From Cordylochernes scorpioides (lineage: Eukaryota > Arthropoda > Arachnida > Pseudoscorpiones > Chernetidae): a stretch of DNA of 64,000 bases. Numbering within the stretch: position 1 is the first letter of the stretch; every line of letters begins with the position of its first letter. The translations under genes and the position numbers were made by a program. The notes beneath the pieces are model-generated. The model was not told the origin of the DNA. It did not search any database and worked only from the letters and a program-made list of their open reading frames with translations. The stretch is taken from positions 2,570,865 to 2,634,864 of the forward strand of contig CP092872.1 in assembly GCA_030710605.1 (NCBI GenBank). The letters are read 5' to 3'. Of the stretch, positions 1 to 10,435 are shown piece by piece.

Positions 1-1868
1 ATGGGTGTACAATTGGGGGGAAGAAATATAGGTGTTGCAGATGTTTTGAATCATCAGTTGGAATATCAACTCAACGTTGATTTATTCCGGAATGTTGCCG
101 TAAACAATGTTCAGTTGTGTAATCAAGAGATGTTTTTCATTCCTAATGATCATCTCTCTCTTGTAGCATACAGAGTTTGTTTGATATTCTGCTGTATCTT
201 TATTTGAATATCCAACCCTACCCGAATATGCAAATTGGAAAGTACCTGATTTCTACACATATAAACACCAGATCAACATAGAAGTTCATAGCTCTTTCTA
301 TTGACTCAGATATATATAATTGAATAAAGAGAATTGAAAACATCATTATTACAGAAAATATCCATTGGCCATTTGCTCTATCTGCATATTTACATATTTA
401 CTTTGCCATTATAAAGCTAACATTTCTATAAACATTTTATTTTACTTAGAAGGAGTAAAACCTTAAACTATATCATTTTGTGTGAGTATATACAATAAGC
501 AGGGTCTTTGATTAATATTTTTCACTTAGATTTGAGGTGCAATAAACAGAACGGTTTAAAAACTGCTCAAGTATGTGTGCAAGGTGTACAACATCATGGA
601 CTGATATTGAAGGGGCAGTAGACAAGTTGGATTGTTTATGCAAATCAAAAATTAAGACCCAATACCATGTGTAATACTACAGTAGCAGTCATTGCCTTTC
701 TGTAAACACATTAAAAGCACATTCCTCTTTAGTGTTTTTATTCTGAGTTTATCTGCTTAAAGAATGTGCATGTACTTAGAGGAAAACTTGAAAATGCCTC
801 TACAGAGCATCTCTCAGTTATGTTTAGGCTTCTAGTCTTGGTGATCTAAAAGAAAACAGAGAGAGAGGTTCATTGAGGATACAATGGATACATTATTTTG
901 AGAATTCTTCATTTTTAATTCCACCAAAGTAGGTTCCTTAACTGTATATGTGTTGGGTTCGAAGACCATTCCATCTTTGTCAAGGGGAGTGCTAACAGTT
1001 TCTTCTTTTTTTTTTAAACACTAATAATTAAAATAGATACACTTTTAAAGAGTCAAAGAAGATGTTTGCAAATGTGCCCAAACTTGGTTACTAACTTTAT
1101 TGCATGTCTGGATTCCTAGCAAATAGCTTCGTTGTACTTCAATTCGTTGTTTGCGTCCACATGCCTGTCTGTGTGCAAGAACTATGTACACTACAATCTC
1201 CAAAATTTGCATAGCTTCCAAAGGTTGTCCAAGTAGAAAGAATCTATGAATAAGGTCACTTGGTCAGAATTCTCTAAGAAAAACCTACCAATAACTAACT
1301 CCCTACCAATGTAAGATCTATAGAAGGTTGGTAGAAAATAGAGGGATGCTATATCTGTACACACTTTCTTATTTTCTCTACAGAATTGTAGAGGTTCTCT
1401 GTACGTGCTCTCTTTACAGTTTAAAAATAGAATAGAGGGAGGATTTGAACTTATTTACATAGTAGGCGAGAAGTTGGAGCAAGTTTTGACTGCACAGTTA
1501 GGATTTGTCTTTATAGCATCTATCACATCGCGATTGTTTAGGGGTAGTTAAAAACATAGATATAGTAATGGTATTTTCTTTCTCAAACAGTACTTTTCAA
1601 CAATATTTACCTTTCCCATCTACAAATATGGTTGTATCTCGCATTATAGAACCTTTTTTACTAAATAAATAATTTGAAATACATTTTGATTATACATTTG
1701 TTGGATACAAGGATAAAGCCGGCCATCTCAAGGCATACATCTATATAAGCAAGTAATTGCCTCGCACGAAACTTCCTCCACAAAGCACACTCTGGCGTTC
1801 TTACAAGTTCCGTAAGTGATTATTGCTATATTATGGTAACACCCTCACTGGGGGAGGTGTCTACATGT
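1..1868. other. AT-rich flank downstream of the TRPC gene
   Basis: No recognisable protein, RNA gene or transposon was found. The stretch is AT-rich, has frequent stops in all frames and lies downstream of the channel stop codon on the minus strand, so it should include the 3' untranslated region. A 68-codon open frame at the left edge has no recognisable motif and I do not call it a gene. Confidence 0.5.
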
Positions 1869-2201
1869 TCAGAACTCGGTGTAGAGGTGTGTCTGGTAGA
1901 GCACGGAACTGGAGAGAGAGGGAGAGTGGGTCTGGAGCAAGTTCTTAATCTCGTCCCGAATGGCGTCTACGATCTCCATCTTGAAGGCGTCCCAGTCGTG
2001 GGAGTGCATCAGGTCTTGTTTCAGGGCCTCCATGTGGGCGGCGTTCCGCTCGGCCTCGTTCCTACGGTCCTCGCGGAGCTCGTAGCGCAGGCTGGAGATG
2101 TCCTGCTTGATCTCCAGGAGGTCGTCCTCGTTCACACCTCCCTGCCGCAGCTGCTTCTTGGCCTGGTGGATGTACCGGCTCACCAGCCTCCGCATCACCT
2201 C
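1869..2201 (-). CDS. TRPC-type channel, terminal exon (left copy)
   Basis: Last coding exon of a TRPC-family cation channel, encoding the cytoplasmic C-terminus after the TRP box. The exon opens after a GT-rich acceptor ending in CAG at the plus-strand complement of 2202 onward, reads EVMRRLVSRYIHQAKK, then EIKQDISSLRYELREDRR, and stops with TGA at 1869-1871. The EIKQDISSLRYEL block is a well-known conserved stretch of TRPC4/5-like and insect TRP tails and is likely to form a coiled coil for tetramer assembly. The reading frame joins in phase 0 to the upstream exon at 7277-7438. The exon is clearly more GC-rich than its surroundings. The extreme end (about 20 residues, Ser/Leu rich) is not conserved in anything I recognise. 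Confidence 0.9.
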   Translation of the reverse strand, partial: EVMRRLVSRYIHQAKKQLRQGGVNEDDLLEIKQDISSLRYELREDRRNEAERNAAHMEALKQDLMHSHDWDAFKMEIVDAIRDEIKNLLQTHSPSLSSSVLYQTHLYTEF

Positions 2202-2219
2202 CTGGACACCACACACACA

Positions 2220-3680
2220 TCTTTTATAACACCTTTTGACACATTTGTTGCTAGGCCTTTAAATGACTGCCAACATTTTATTACAAAGCTCTTCATAGTC
2301 ATAAAGTAAAAGTCAAAACTACACTAAATTCAAATGAGTAAACCGCATGAGGCAGGTTAGATAAGAACATGTATTTTTTTCTTTTACAAGTATTTAGATG
2401 GACATATTTTGTCGGAAGGAAATTGATTTTAAAAAGAAAAAAGGATACTCCTCTCATAAAAATGGTCTCAATAACTATACGCCATATAATGACTGTCTAT
2501 GTAAATTGGCAGTCTCGGGTCGGTGACAGTCACAATACCAGCTTTGGCAAATTAGAAGACCCACCTGGAGACCATGGTTTCAGGCTATGGCCCTTGTCAC
2601 ACAAACACTTCCGAAGTTTGCATGAATCCCTTCAGGAATTAGAGCAAAGATCGTCCTACACTAGCCTGAAACCATGGTCTCCTGGTAGAAATTCTAAATG
2701 ACCAAAGATGGTGTTGTAGCTTTGTCACAGAATCTGCCAGTTGGCAGAAATGGTCAATAGATGACGTTTAGGTTTTGCGTTTATTTTGACAGGAGAGGTG
2801 GTCTTTCATAAGAGGGTTTCCTATTTGTGCGACATTGTAACAGCATTGCTGCCATAATTCGATGATGTTAGATACAGCATCACTGAAATGCACGGATTAT
2901 TTACATATTTATCAAGATAGATTGGTATTGTATTCCCTTTAATTTCACCCATACACTTTGTCCTATTTCTCACCCAGTGAACAACAATAACAGTGTAATG
3001 CCATCACATTATGTACTTTAAGTATAGGAGAGTCTTTCTTCTAAGAATCCTAGAGCATGGCGTGGCCACAGCAGGAGTAAGTTAGCTGATCGTTCATGAA
3101 ACTTGCTGGGTATTTTATATGAAATGTTGATGAAGGCAGTGTATAAATAAACGTATAACTATTGTGTCATCTATTGACATGCCACTCCTAGGTAACTAGC
3201 AGAATATAGTCAGACATTTTGGAAAAAAAACATCTAATTCGGCAAGTTTGGAAAGTCCGTTTGAACACCAGGGTTTCAGGACACGTAGAAGGAAGACAAA
3301 CATCAGGATGACTATGCAATTTATTCTGTTTAAAACAGGCCTTCAACAGGGTGCATATAACTCTACAAGCATTCTCTGTTAACAGATTCAGTTCAGGCAC
3401 CTGTTGAAATACAAAGATGTCTGAAAGGTTGTGAGATGCCAAGAATCAAAATAAAAGAAACCCTTCCTTCAGGCCTACCGTTGGTTTGGAACAAGACGTT
3501 TAACATCACCATGCAAATATGGCGTAGCAGATCATTGAAATTTTCCTCAACTCTTGTATAACGGGACACAGAATAAGAGATAGGATATGATCAGATAATT
3601 GTTGAGACAAAATAATTGTTGATTTATAAATATTAATTGCTGCTCCCAACAAGGTATTGTTAAAAAACGGAGATCACTTA
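2220..3680. other. Intron with a decayed hammerhead-type inverted pair
   Basis: Intronic, no coding signal. Around 2515-2800 there are two facing copies of the repeat whose better-preserved versions carry hammerhead ribozymes at 36766 and 54401. Shared blocks are ACCATGGTCTCC next to TGAAACC and a downstream TTTATTTTGACAGGAGAGG. Here the catalytic CUGANGA core is mutated (GTGACAA in one copy, not recognisable in the other), so I treat them as dead relics. Confidence 0.45.
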
Positions 3681-4965
3681 CCAGGTCTATTAGTATGAAA
3701 CGCGAACATTTTCAGTGAATTCAAAAGTTCACCAATTCCATACAACAAAAGATTTTTTATTCGAAGTAATTGCCCTGATTAGCTATACACTCGGACCACC
3801 TTTAAGGCAATTTTCGAATTCATTGTCTGAAAAATTCTATTGCTTTTGAGTCGAACCAGTCAACAAGCCATTTTCGGAGTATGTCTGAGTTCGAAAATTC
3901 CTGGTCTTTTAGGGCGTGTCCTAAAGATGTGAAAAGGTGGTAGTCCGACGGCACTAAGTCTGGTTAGTACGGCGGGTGGAGTAAGAGTTCCCAGCCCAAG
4001 TCTTTTATGGTGTTTTTGACCACTGTAGCGTTGTGGGCTGGAGCGTTGTAATGCTGCAGTATCAGCTTGTTGTGCTTTTCACGCAATTCCGGTCATTTTT
4101 CATTCAATGCCTCTCTCAAACTGTGCATTTGTTGTTCGTAGCGACTAGTATTGACCGTTTCGCCAGGTTTCAGGAGCTTGAAATATACTACGCCGGTCTG
4201 GTCCCGCCATACGCAAAGCATTGCCTTTTTTCCTAAGCGATTGGGCCTAGGCTTCCGTTTTGGAAATTGGCCGAGCAGGCCCCACGACTTTTGGCGCATA
4301 GGATTGCTGAAGTGGATCGATTTCTCATCAGAAGCTACGATTCGGTGCAAAAATGATTTCTTTTCAGGCCTGGCGAACAGCTTTCGCAGGTTACCAGACG
4401 CCGTTCTTGCTGCCTTTCGCTCAACTCGTGGGGGACCTATCTGGAAAGCTTTTGGGTCATTCTGAGGCTGTTTAAACGTAGGGAAACAGAACCTTGAGAC
4501 ACCTGGAGCTGTTTCGCGAGTTTCTCCTGCGTTTGGGTACTGTCGTTATCCAACAAAGCTTGCAGTTCAGCGTCCTCGAACTTTTGGTGCGGTTTTCCAC
4601 GTGGTTCATTATCAAGTTCGAAATCGCCACTTTGGAATTTCCTAAACCACCTGTAACACTGTGATTTGCTCAGAGCGTGGTCGCCGTGAACTTCCTCGAG
4701 CATTCGGTGGGCTTCAGTGGCACTTTTCTTCCAGTTGAAGGCGAACAACAAAACTTCCCGCAAATGGGCACTTTTTGGCTCGGAAATCACCATTTTCCAT
4801 GGGCTCCAGAAATTTTCCACGATTTGAATTTTTCTAAAACTCCACGCATGCTGATGCCACGTGAGTCAAAAAACAAAATGCCTTCAACAGCGCCACCGTC
4901 GGCTCAAATAAAGTTGCACAGCGCCCTCTGGCAGCCATTTTCGCGTTTCATACTAATAGACCTGG
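3681..4965 (-). mobile_element. mariner-family DNA transposon (inactive)
   Basis: A 1285-bp element bounded by perfect 25-bp terminal inverted repeats (3681-3705 and 4941-4965, beginning CCAGGTCTATTAGTATGA) and flanked by TA on both sides (3679-3680, 4966-4967), the standard Tc1/mariner target duplication. The inside encodes a mariner transposase on the minus strand that is broken by stops. The element sits in the intron between the last two TRPC exons. The perfect ends with a dead gene suggest it moved by help from another copy or died after insertion. Confidence 0.93.
3757..4793 (-). pseudogene. mariner transposase, inactivated
   Basis: Cut-and-paste transposase of the mariner (DD34D) family. 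The start at MVISEPKSAHLRE (4793) matches the usual mariner N-terminus better than the in-frame ATG at 4820. Helix-turn-helix blocks are visible (SATEAHRMLEEVHGDHALSK, then SQCYRWFRKFQSGDFEL). The first open segment ends at a stop at about 4437; the middle is readable at 4350-4093 with the first catalytic Asp in SDEKS. Further on, the second catalytic position reads HYNAPAHN instead of the usual HDNARPH, so that Asp is lost, followed by a stop before the PDLVPSDYHLF block that holds the third Asp, and two more stops near the C-terminus. The gene cannot make an active enzyme. Confidence 0.9.
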
Positions 4966-6680
4966 TACAGCAAAATTTCTTTATTCAGGCATGTACCGCT
5001 AAACTACGTGAGCTTTCACCGAGCAAGCCTACTGCCCTGGGAAGTAAAAGGACACCATTGGTAAAGCATATAAAAAAGAGTATGCTTTCATTATCACAGG
5101 ATTGCGGATTTCGACAAATGACAAAAAAATTATAAGGCGGCGTAACACTTTTCATTTACTTGATTAAAGGAAGCTTTCGGACAATCCCTTCGTGTAATTT
5201 GTAAAGGAGTATGTGTTCAAATTGTCTCGCAGTGATCACACCAGGATGACAAGGTTTGGAGGAAGTCGACTGAACAATTGAGAGGGATGAGAAAACATCC
5301 TCACTACTATGCCTTACAAACCCAGTCTCACCACAGCACATTCTAGACGGCATCAAACAAATAAGAGCTTTTCTTGACCCTAATAAAAGATCTTGAGAAA
5401 GCTAGATGTGCACAGCCTCCAAGAACTGGTGTGGAGAACACGGCCATGTAAGTTTTCTATCTACACGGCTCTACTTCACACAGCATGTACTATGGCGCGA
5501 GCTGTGTGGCACGATGGCTTAGGTAGTAATTTATTTTAGTAATAAAGGTAGTACGTTGCTGTAGGTACCTGGTAGTGGGTGTTGGACGACGTATCATCCC
5601 GCGGTACCATTCCGTTCATCTTGATACGGTCCTGGAGACATCACTGTGTCGTCCGTACAACCTCTACACACCCACTCACCTTTCCCACGTAGCGCTCCTC
5701 CTGGCCCACCTGGACACATCTCACACTCGTCTAGTGTTCCCGCAAGCCATTCTACTCTAGAGCCTCTCTTTCTCTAGTTATCAGACTTAAATCTTCAAAA
5801 AAACACATCTCCTATTAGGATAAAATCCTGCCAACAGCGCGGTCAGTTCAATGAGAATTGCAATCTTTGATTTATCAGATTTTTTACCTTTCTAGTGTAA
5901 CAATGAGGTAACCAGGCTCCTGGAGCGTATCCATAGATCGTCTACTACAAGGCTCTCTCATTAAATTCCTAGAATTTTTGAAAATTAAAAAACTAATACA
6001 AGATCAAAATATATATTTTGAAATAATCCTCTTCCACATCTAAACACCTATATCATTTCGCTTACCAATTGTCGTGGTCTTTTTTTTTATATAATCGTCT
6101 TCTTTCAAGCTTCTGAGGAAATTCTGAGATTTTTCTGTCTTCTCGTGACCGAATCTTTGCCATTTGAGAAACATTTTCATTTCACTGTGTAGGGAAAAGC
6201 CATTTGGGGCAAGTTCTGGTGAGTATGCGGCCTGAAGAAATATAGAGATTTCATTCCTGTCCTAAATATCCGAAACAGCAACAGCCGAATGGGGTCTACT
6301 TTTCCAATCGCAGAGATTGTCGGGAATAATGGAATGAACTAAATCCCACTAAAGGATCCGTTATCATCGAAAGTTCTGGTGTATGACAATTTATTACTTC
6401 TGGCAAGTTGGTTGATGATTTTTCTCTTAACTTCTCTATAGGCCATCCGACTTTTGGATCATCTTGGATTGAGCTCTCTCTTCGTCTAATTTTAAAGCGG
6501 CTCTACCATCCATAAACTGCAATGTTCCATAGCCATATCTCGCCGAATACCTTTCGTAGCACTAACAACGTTTCTGTAGCTGGAATTTCATTTTTAACAC
6601 AGAAACGAATCCACATTCGTTGTTCCGAAATTTTAGGCGCCAGAAAATCACCGAAAACATGATAGCAAACAAAAATTAAT
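4966..6680. other. Intron between TRPC exons, no gene recognised
   Basis: No coding gene supported. Around 5100-5180 lies a stretch starting GCGGATTTCGACAAAT that is shared with the small insertion at 8684-8811, marking another dispersed repeat family. A 61-codon frame at 5575-5760 lies in a slightly GC-richer patch but shows no motif. Confidence 0.5.
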
Positions 6681-6681
6681 A

Positions 6682-6892
6682 TGCACTCATGGACAAAACT
6701 TAAGGAAGTTGTACCTTTCAGCATGTATATCGGGACAATAACTCTGAAAGATATTACAGTGACTTTTATTGAAGGCACACGAGATAACCAAGTGTGAACA
6801 AAATTCCCTCCGTCTCCTTAAAAGAAAAAAAAAAAAAAATGGACGACCGGCAACATCAAAGACTTTCCACTTGAGTGTATCCATGAGTGTAT
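6682..6892. mobile_element. MITE, TIR family CACTCATGGACAAAACTTAA
   Basis: One copy of a roughly 210-230 bp non-autonomous element present at least nine times in the window. Ends read CACTCATGGACAAAAC...and the complement ...CATGAGTG, next to TA. Internal landmarks are GACCTTTATTGAAG-like and GATAACCAAGTGTGAACAAAA blocks plus a poly(A/T) tract. The right end is slightly truncated relative to other copies. No coding capacity; TA-flanked ends suggest mobilisation by a Tc1/mariner-type transposase. Confidence 0.8.
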
Positions 6893-7276
6893 TATAAGAA
6901 CGTAAAAATATCTTTATAAAAGAATGCTTGTGGCTTTTAAGGATTAATTTTCATAAATTGTAAACACATGCTCTTTTTTTATCCGCGTTTATAATTAAAA
7001 AAAAATAAATCGTTCCGGGAATGTAATGAGAGTACCTAGAACATAGAGAGAGATGACAGAATAAAGCTATGGATTACTCTACTACTATGGTATTTGTCTT
7101 TTTAAGAGTGGAATTATTAAACTCTATTTCTTTTTATCTATAGCTTGAGGATTATTTCAAATAATTATTATTTAAACTCATTTTAAAAAAAAGAAAGGGT
7201 GTTGAATAATTCCACCATTACAGTACACATAGTTAGCCTGTCAAGGTGGTGTAAATAAATCCCAACAGCAGTAGAC

Positions 7277-7438
7277 CTTGATGTCCCGGTGGCACTGAGT
7301 CACCAGCCCCCGGAAGAAGTAGTACACGGACTTGGGACTGATGATGATGTTGAAGGGAGGCGGCATGGTGGAGCCCTCGTCGAAGTAGCTCATCCACAGC
7401 TTGGACCTGGCGAACTTCCACTCGCGGTCGGCGTGGTC
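7277..7438 (-). CDS. TRPC-type channel, TRP-box exon (left copy)
   Basis: A 54-codon exon in phase 0 at both ends. It begins [20 protein letters not shown], where EWKFAR is the TRP box that follows S6 in TRPC channels and couples the pore to the cytoplasmic domain, and continues [11 protein letters not shown], the conserved proline-rich segment after it. The acceptor is CAG just upstream (complement of 7439 onward) and the donor is GTCTAC after the codons for DIK. It joins upstream to the S6 exon ending ...FQVIE and downstream to the terminal exon starting EVMRR. This is the most diagnostic exon for assigning the gene to TRPC. Confidence 0.93.
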
Positions 7439-8063
7439 CTGCGTCACCGTGTAGTTGGTAGATGTAACTCGTCTAATGGCGTCAGTATACAACATCAATC
7501 AGCCTTATTAAGACCTTTTGATCTTATGCAGTTTCTCCGAGCAGAAATGTAGGGTACACAATGTAGTGTAGTACATAGTATTCAGCAATGTTATTTACAA
7601 TGTATCAAATAAGGGGAAAAGAAAGAAAGGGGCGTAATCAGTATACTAGTACTAAAGATTCTCAAAATAATTTCAGAAGTATAAACACAATATAACAATC
7701 AAGATAATTATAATATGTTTCTTTATTAAAAAAGTTATAAAATGGCAAGTTTTAGCTAATCATCAGGCCAATTGTTTCGTTAAAACCTACAATAGCTACA
7801 ATTTAACTAAAATGTATTTTAAATATTTATCCTAAAAACTGTTTTACTTATATCAAATATAACGAAAATAATTTTGAAAGATATGTAAGTAAAATTAATG
7901 AAATATATATATACTAGCGGATGTACCCGGCTTCGCCCGGGTTTTACCCGAGTAAAGGTTTGTCTAGCGAACATTTGTTAAAACAATTCTCTATAAACTT
8001 ATAAAAAAAATAATAGATATATTTTGATAATTTGAAACTCGTAAATTTGAATCTCTCGATAAA

Positions 8064-8470
8064 GTGAACATTTTTTCCCGGTCCCTTGAAAAATACTCGA
8101 TGAGTTGAATAAAATCAATATTAATTGGTTCCCTCGGTAATTGGAAGTTAAAGGAATAGTATCTTGCCTTGGAATTGTATCATTATTCTTGTCTCAAATA
8201 AATTGCCGTGTCATCCTGAATTTTGTCTTTCCTCATTTTCTACATTACAAAATCATCGTTTTATCTAGTGAACATTTTTTCCCGGTCCCTTGAAAAATAT
8301 TCGATAAGTTGAATAAAATCAATATTAATTGGTTCCCTCGGTAATTGGAAGTTAAAGGAATAGTATCTTTGCCTTGGAATTGTATCATTATTCTTGTCTC
8401 AAATAAATTGCCGCGATATCCTGAATTTTGTCTTTCCTAATTTTCTACATTACAATATCATCATTTTATC
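8064..8470. repeat. 204-bp tandem duplication inside the dispersed repeat
   Basis: Two consecutive near-identical units with the same order of blocks (GTGAACATTTTTTCCCGG, TTGAATAAAATCAATATT, GGAATAGTATCTT, TTGCCG, CCTGAATTTTGTC). The copy at 46322-46920 has a shortened version of this part. Confidence 0.75.
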
Positions 8471-8683
8471 TATTCTCCCAATATATATGTTGTAGATAAA
8501 TGATAAAACTAACTTTGACTTTTGCGCAATTAATAGGTAGAAAATCTTACTTTTGATAAATAATCTTTAAGATAATAAACTTAGTGATAAGAAAATTAAT
8601 AGATAAAAAAACTTGTTATCATCGTCGCAATGGGGGCGCTGCTTTCGAGTTAAATCTACAAATCTGCAAATAACTCTAAGGAT

Positions 8684-8811
8684 TCATGGTAAACGGTTTG
8701 CGGATTTCGACAAATTAGAAAGAAGGAATCATATATCGCCGCAACTCTTTTTATTATTATAATAGCGGTTAAGGAAGCTTTCGGGCAAGCCCTTCTTCAG
8801 CCCTTCTTTCT
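8684..8811. mobile_element. Small nested insertion with 12-bp target duplication
   Basis: A 128-bp insert flanked by AACTCTAAGGAT at 8672-8683 and 8812-8823. The homologous copy near 46765 reads straight through this site, giving an empty-site comparison. The insert carries GCGGATTTCGACAAATTAGA and GGAAGCTTTCGGGCAAGCCC, shared with 5100-5180. A long duplication like this fits target-primed retroposition. No coding capacity. Confidence 0.75.
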
Positions 8812-8979
8812 AACTCTAAGGATATTCAAGATATTCAAGAAATTATTTTTCAAAAACCTTCCCGGGGATATAGCTAATAATATCCCAAAATTTCACGGCG
8901 ATTGGATGTATGGTTTTGAATCTATAGAGTACAGACAGACAGACAAACAGACAGACATTCATTAATGAAATATATATAT

Positions 8980-9331
8980 ACTAGACGGGTGACCCGGGCT
9001 TCGCCCCGGGATTGACCCGTGTGCATATCTACCCGAGTGATATATATTTAGATAAGATTTTTTTATAATTGTTTGTTATTAGCATTATCTATTTGTTTGC
9101 ATCAGCATAATTTAATCTAATCTTTGATAGAGGGCGCTGTTCGTGATTTAAGTAGAATAATTTGAATATATAGTTTTAATAATTGATTTATATATTTTTT
9201 AAAATAGCCTATCGTCTTCCCCGTATTCTTTTACCTATGTATGGAAATTTTGGTTTGAATTAGTGAACTACTGCGAATTTGTATACCGGACATACAAACA
9301 AACAAACATACAAACATTCATTTATATATAT
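8980..9331. repeat. Second, short copy of the CCCGG-head repeat
   Basis: Reads CTAGACGGGTGACCCGGGCT then TTCGCCCCGGG and ends with an ACAAACAAACATACAAACATTC-like tail into a TATATATA run. It is head to tail with the preceding copy and much shorter, as expected for a truncated retroposed copy. Confidence 0.6.
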
Positions 9332-9484
9332 AGAAGATATTTAAATAAAAATGAGTATACGGCATGAGCTAGTATTGGTTTATCAATACAGTTATCAATT
9401 AATGCTTCCACTTCATGTTACCACTCCAAAACGTATATAAATATACCTGAACAGACTAATGGATCCATACACCCTGTATTACGT

Positions 9485-9690
9485 ATACTCATGGAGACAA
9501 AACTTAAGGATGTTTTACCTTTTAACATGTACATCGGGACAATAACTCTGAAAGATATTACAGTGACCTTTATTGAAGACACTCAAGATAACCATGTGTG
9601 AACAAAATTGCCTCTCTCTGTCTCATAAAAAAAAACATAACCGGCTACATCAAAGACTTTCCACTTCCTTAAGTTTTGTCCATGAGTGTA
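9485..9690. mobile_element. MITE, CACTCATGG family
   Basis: Nearly complete copy with both ends: ACTCATGGAGACAAAACTTA at the left and TTAAGTTTTGTCCATGAGTG at the right, flanked by TA. Internal blocks match the other copies. Non-coding. Confidence 0.85.
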
Positions 9691-9879
9691 TAATACAAGT
9701 ATTTGTTCTGGATGGGAATAGAGAAGCTCTGAGGCAATAGCTAGAAACTACCAGATAGAATGACGTCACTGGACCACAAGAGTAGACCTGCACCACCTAA
9801 TGTTGCTGTGGACCTCTGGTAATGTGGATAACATATTTACATGATGTATGCATTAGCGCGCCATCTGTTATGACAAATT

Positions 9880-9985
9880 TAAACTATTCTTGACGCCTAT
9901 ATGTTTCTTTTTAAAATTCAGAAGCCAGGAGAAATTTATTTTATTTTAAAAAGAAACATACGCTTCATAAAAATAGTTTAAATAT
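9880..9985. repeat. Fold-back hairpin, ATGTTTCTTTTTAAAAT arms
   Basis: Arms of about 37 nt (AAACTATTCTTGACGCC... and the complement ...CATAAAAATAGTTT) separated by about 20 nt. It lies next to an AGATGGCGC-like motif and resembles the fold-backs at 22285-22436 and 61385-61538 in arrangement. Confidence 0.6.
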
Positions 9986-10097
9986 CTTATAATATAGAAA
10001 ATATTAATTCGTACATAAGTTAATTTAGAATGTTAATATTATGTAAGTAGAGAATTAATCTACAGTCGCACACATGAGACATTTCTAGAATAAATAC

Positions 10098-10435
10098 TGT
10101 TACATCATGATTAATGGCGTATTTATTATATTATTTTTAATATATATTTGAAATTTAAATTATATATTTATTTATTTTTATATTCTATGATATTTATTTA
10201 AAACAGATTATTTTTAGATTATCATCATTTGTATTTAGGTACACTGTGACTTCACTGCTCTCTTTGATGTGAGAAAATAAATAAATGATTCTGGTGGCTA
10301 CATAAAGTAGACTTATCTCATTATTCCCTTTTATAAATTTGTAGGATGGTTGAAACACGCTCTGGTAAGATGCAAGACCCAGCACAGGAGAGAATCAAGG
10401 CTGAAGAGTCTGCCAAGCCGCAACCTGGTGCAACA
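10098..10435 (+). repeat. 5' LTR of the gypsy element
   Basis: Begins TGTTACATCATGA and ends GGTGCAACA, giving short imperfect inverted ends. It contains an AATAAATAAAT run at about 10274-10285 that could act as a poly(A) signal. It matches 14956-15293 except for one visible substitution (AATAAATAAAT here, AATAAATACAT there). The gag ATG lies at 10346, 90 nt before the LTR end. Confidence 0.93.

Larger units (their letters stand above)
7913..8980. repeat. Dispersed retroelement-like repeat with CCCGG/CCGGG head
   Basis: Starts ACTAGCGGATGTACCCGGCT and ends in a GACAGACAGACATTCAT-(TA)n tail. The same arrangement recurs at 8980-9331 and 46322-46920, and a head fragment lies at 35525-35570. The head forms a small palindrome around CCCGGcTTCGCCCGGG. 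This head-and-tail pattern resembles abundant 5'-truncated non-LTR or Penelope-like repeats of invertebrates, but no reverse transcriptase is present so class is inferred only. Inside is a tandem duplication of about 204 bp (GTGAACATTTTTTCCCGG at 8064 and again at 8268) and a nested insertion at 8684-8811. Confidence 0.65.

Noticed and set aside
1833..2309. 158-codon plus-strand frame
   Set aside because: It is the opposite strand of the TRPC terminal exon; high GC keeps it open.
10333..10345. Host gene start just before gag
   Set aside because: The ATG at 10346 is within the LTR and is repeated in the 3' LTR without a downstream frame, so it belongs to the retrotransposon.
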